This document shows, piece after piece, positions 62,412 to 64,000 of a DNA stretch of 64,000 nt. The translations under genes and the position numbers were made by a program. The notes beneath the pieces were generated by a model. The model saw only the letters and a program-made list of their open reading frames with translations, did not search any database and was not told the origin of the DNA. The first letter of the stretch is position 1. Each line of letters starts with the position of its first letter. The DNA is from Erythrophleum ivorense (Eukaryota > Streptophyta > Magnoliopsida > Fabales > Fabaceae), in the NCBI GenBank assembly GCA_026724425.1, contig JAIUCV010000003.1, positions 61,805,088 to 61,869,087 on the forward strand, written 5' to 3'.

Positions 62412-64000
62412 TTGTAACAGCCAGGAAAAAAAGGAAAAAGAAAAGAAAAGAGAAAAGAAAAGGAAAAGAGAAAGTTGAAAATTTTCGAAAAGCTGAAAAT
62501 TTTCTAAGTCTTCTCGCCATAGCGAGAAATGGCCTCGCCATAGCAAGAATGCCCTCTCGCCGTAGCGAAAATGCTTCTAGCTATAGCGAGTGCGACATTC
62601 CATACAAAAACCAGGGAGTTGCTCGCCGTAGCGACGCTATAGCGAAGACAGAGGTCTGGAACAGGCCCGAGCTCACCGTAGCGATGCCATAGCGAAGGCA
62701 GAGGTCTGGAACAGACACGAGCTCGCCGTAGCGAGGGCAATGGCTCGCTATAGCGAGAACGGTCCGGAAAAGCGAGAACAAGAGAATTTGACTTTTTAAA
62801 AGCTTCCAAATCTCTTCTTTCTTCTTCTAACCGACTCAAGCTCACTTTAGGATAGAGAAAAGGGCGGAAGAGAGAGAGAGAAGCTTAGGAGAAGAAGAAA
62901 GGACATGGAAGGTAAGGATTCTTATGGGTTTTCTCTTCACATGTCACCCTTCTCCCCTTTCCCTCTCTTTCCACGGTTTTGATAGCAAAGATAGTTAGGT
63001 TTTGAGTTTGGTTCAGAAGAGAGAGAGTGAAAAACCACTCTTGAGAGAGGTTAGAAGTATGGAGTCTTCTCCTTCTTGCTTTCCCTCTTGTAAGAACTTG
63101 AGAGTTGAGAAAAGAGAGAGGATAGCTAATGGATTCTAGTGAGAGCAAGAGACCTAGGTTAAGGAGTTCAATAGAGTTAATGAGAAGAGATTCCCTAGCT
63201 TAAGAATCAAGTATCAAGGAACTAATTCTATGCTTTTGTGTGGTTAGGCTCAAGAAAAGTCTTCCATCTAGAAGTGGTAGTGAAATCCACAAGGGAGGAG
63301 ACAAGTGAAAGAGGAAGTAGTGAATAGCGAATAAGGTAGTTTTCTCCACCTTCTTTCATGCATAATTGTGTGTTTACATTGTCTTACTTGTATGTATGTA
63401 TGATATGAGTTATGAGAAGTGTGTTAGCATGATGATATGTTATGAAGTGAAATGATGATTTATGTGATTTGTTTTAGTTTGCTTGAGGAATGGAAAAGCC
63501 AATAACCCTATAGCCAAGGTGAGGATGAGCCAAACCCTCCAGTTGGTTGAGACAAGAGTAAAGAGTCTCCCAAAAGTAAGGTTGACTCCCAAAGAGTAAG
63601 GGTTGAGTCTAAAGACCTCTTAAGAATGGGTGAGGCAAGTCCAAAAGCCATAAGTGAGTGGGTGAGGTTAATCCATATACTTGGCAAGCTTCTAAATGTT
63701 ATATATGGCCTACTCACATGTTGAGAATGTTTTTCCTTATGCATGGCCAATTCACATGTTTTAAATGCTTTCATCATGATTTTTATATGCTAACATGCCA
63801 TACATGCATGGTGAGCCTTGCTTACATGCTATATATGTATGATTGAATGAGAGATGAACTACTGAGATTCTCTGAATCTCACCCTCCCTCTCCACCATCC
63901 AAACATGCCAGGTGGACCAAGTGAGGTAAGAGATGGGAACCATCATCAAGCATGAGACTAGGGAGACTATAGAAAAGTGTAAAGGAATTTCTTGTAAATA
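62412..64000. mobile_element. probable LTR, left end in window, runs off the right edge
   Basis: Starts TGTAACAGCC, a form common at LTR ends of plant Ty3/gypsy elements and like the start at 12292. Within 350 bases it has a dense array of a 14-base palindrome, then GAGAGA-rich sequence. The right end lies outside the window, so no target duplication can be tested. Frames inside it are artefacts of the repeats. Confidence 0.5.
62513..62757. repeat. array of the palindrome CTCGCYRTAGCGAG
   Basis: About ten perfect or near-perfect copies, first at 62513-62526 and last at 62744-62757. A longer direct repeat (GCGAAGRCAGAGGTCTGGAA) occurs twice inside it. GC content is far above the surroundings. 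Confidence 0.8.

Noticed and set aside
62513..62757. CRISPR-like regular repeats
   Set aside because: Spacing is irregular, units are short palindromes in a retrotransposon-like LTR, and the genome is a plant's.
62342..62845. Overlapping frames of 113-116 codons on both strands
   Set aside because: They arise from the palindrome array, which is open in several frames by its composition.

Overview
The window is nuclear DNA of a eudicot plant, probably a rosid. It is AT-rich, has spliceosomal introns, plant NLR (NB-ARC/LRR) resistance genes, WRKY domains, and many plant retrotransposon and PIF/Harbinger remnants. I cannot name the species from the sequence.

The left third (1-23500) is a tandem array on the minus strand of an unusual resistance-gene family. 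Each unit has a 5' UTR exon, a ~0.6-1.25 kb 5' UTR intron, one long NLR exon that begins with 17-residue tandem repeats, and three short downstream exons. In the best-preserved unit these short exons carry a complete group IIe WRKY domain (WRKYGQK, C-X5-C-X23-H-X-H) read in frame with the NLR. A second, group III-like WRKY module lies just past the stop codon and is degenerate. Copy A (1-684) is cut by the window edge. Copy B (4401-8409) has an intact NLR exon, but its WRKY domain was destroyed by two deletions that together keep the reading frame. Copy C (18600-22726) has an intact WRKY domain but one extra base in an A7 run in the LRR part. Copy D (about 14440-17640) has lost its NLR body: a WRKY III remnant sits almost directly against a 5' flank. 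Motifs needed for nucleotide binding (P-loop, kinase 2, RNBS-B, GLPL, MHD) are altered in the same way in B and C. This is what one sees in sensor NLRs that carry integrated decoys.

From 23.5 to 43 kb the DNA is mostly transposon debris: a 4.1 kb LTR-type element with a perfect 5-bp target duplication, a further LTR-like start, and an L1-type LINE relic split by a 2.4 kb TG...CA insertion. At 43250-46208, on the plus strand and divergent from the array, is a second NLR of another subfamily (RPS5/RPS2-like). It has a good P-loop but a frameshift between its coiled coil and NB-ARC. A separate group III WRKY relic lies tail-to-tail with it (47030-47860).

The right part (48-64 kb) holds a Ty3/gypsy gag-protease relic split by a 5 kb element related to the one at 25 kb, a PIF/Harbinger transposase relic, a short LRR relic of the array family at 59 kb, and the start of an LTR rich in a 14-bp palindrome that runs off the right edge.

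The likely joint biology is inferred, not shown: the array encodes NLRs with a WRKY bait fused at the C terminus, comparable in principle to RRS1, and the divergent NLR with a normal P-loop is a candidate signalling partner. Some or all copies may be decaying.
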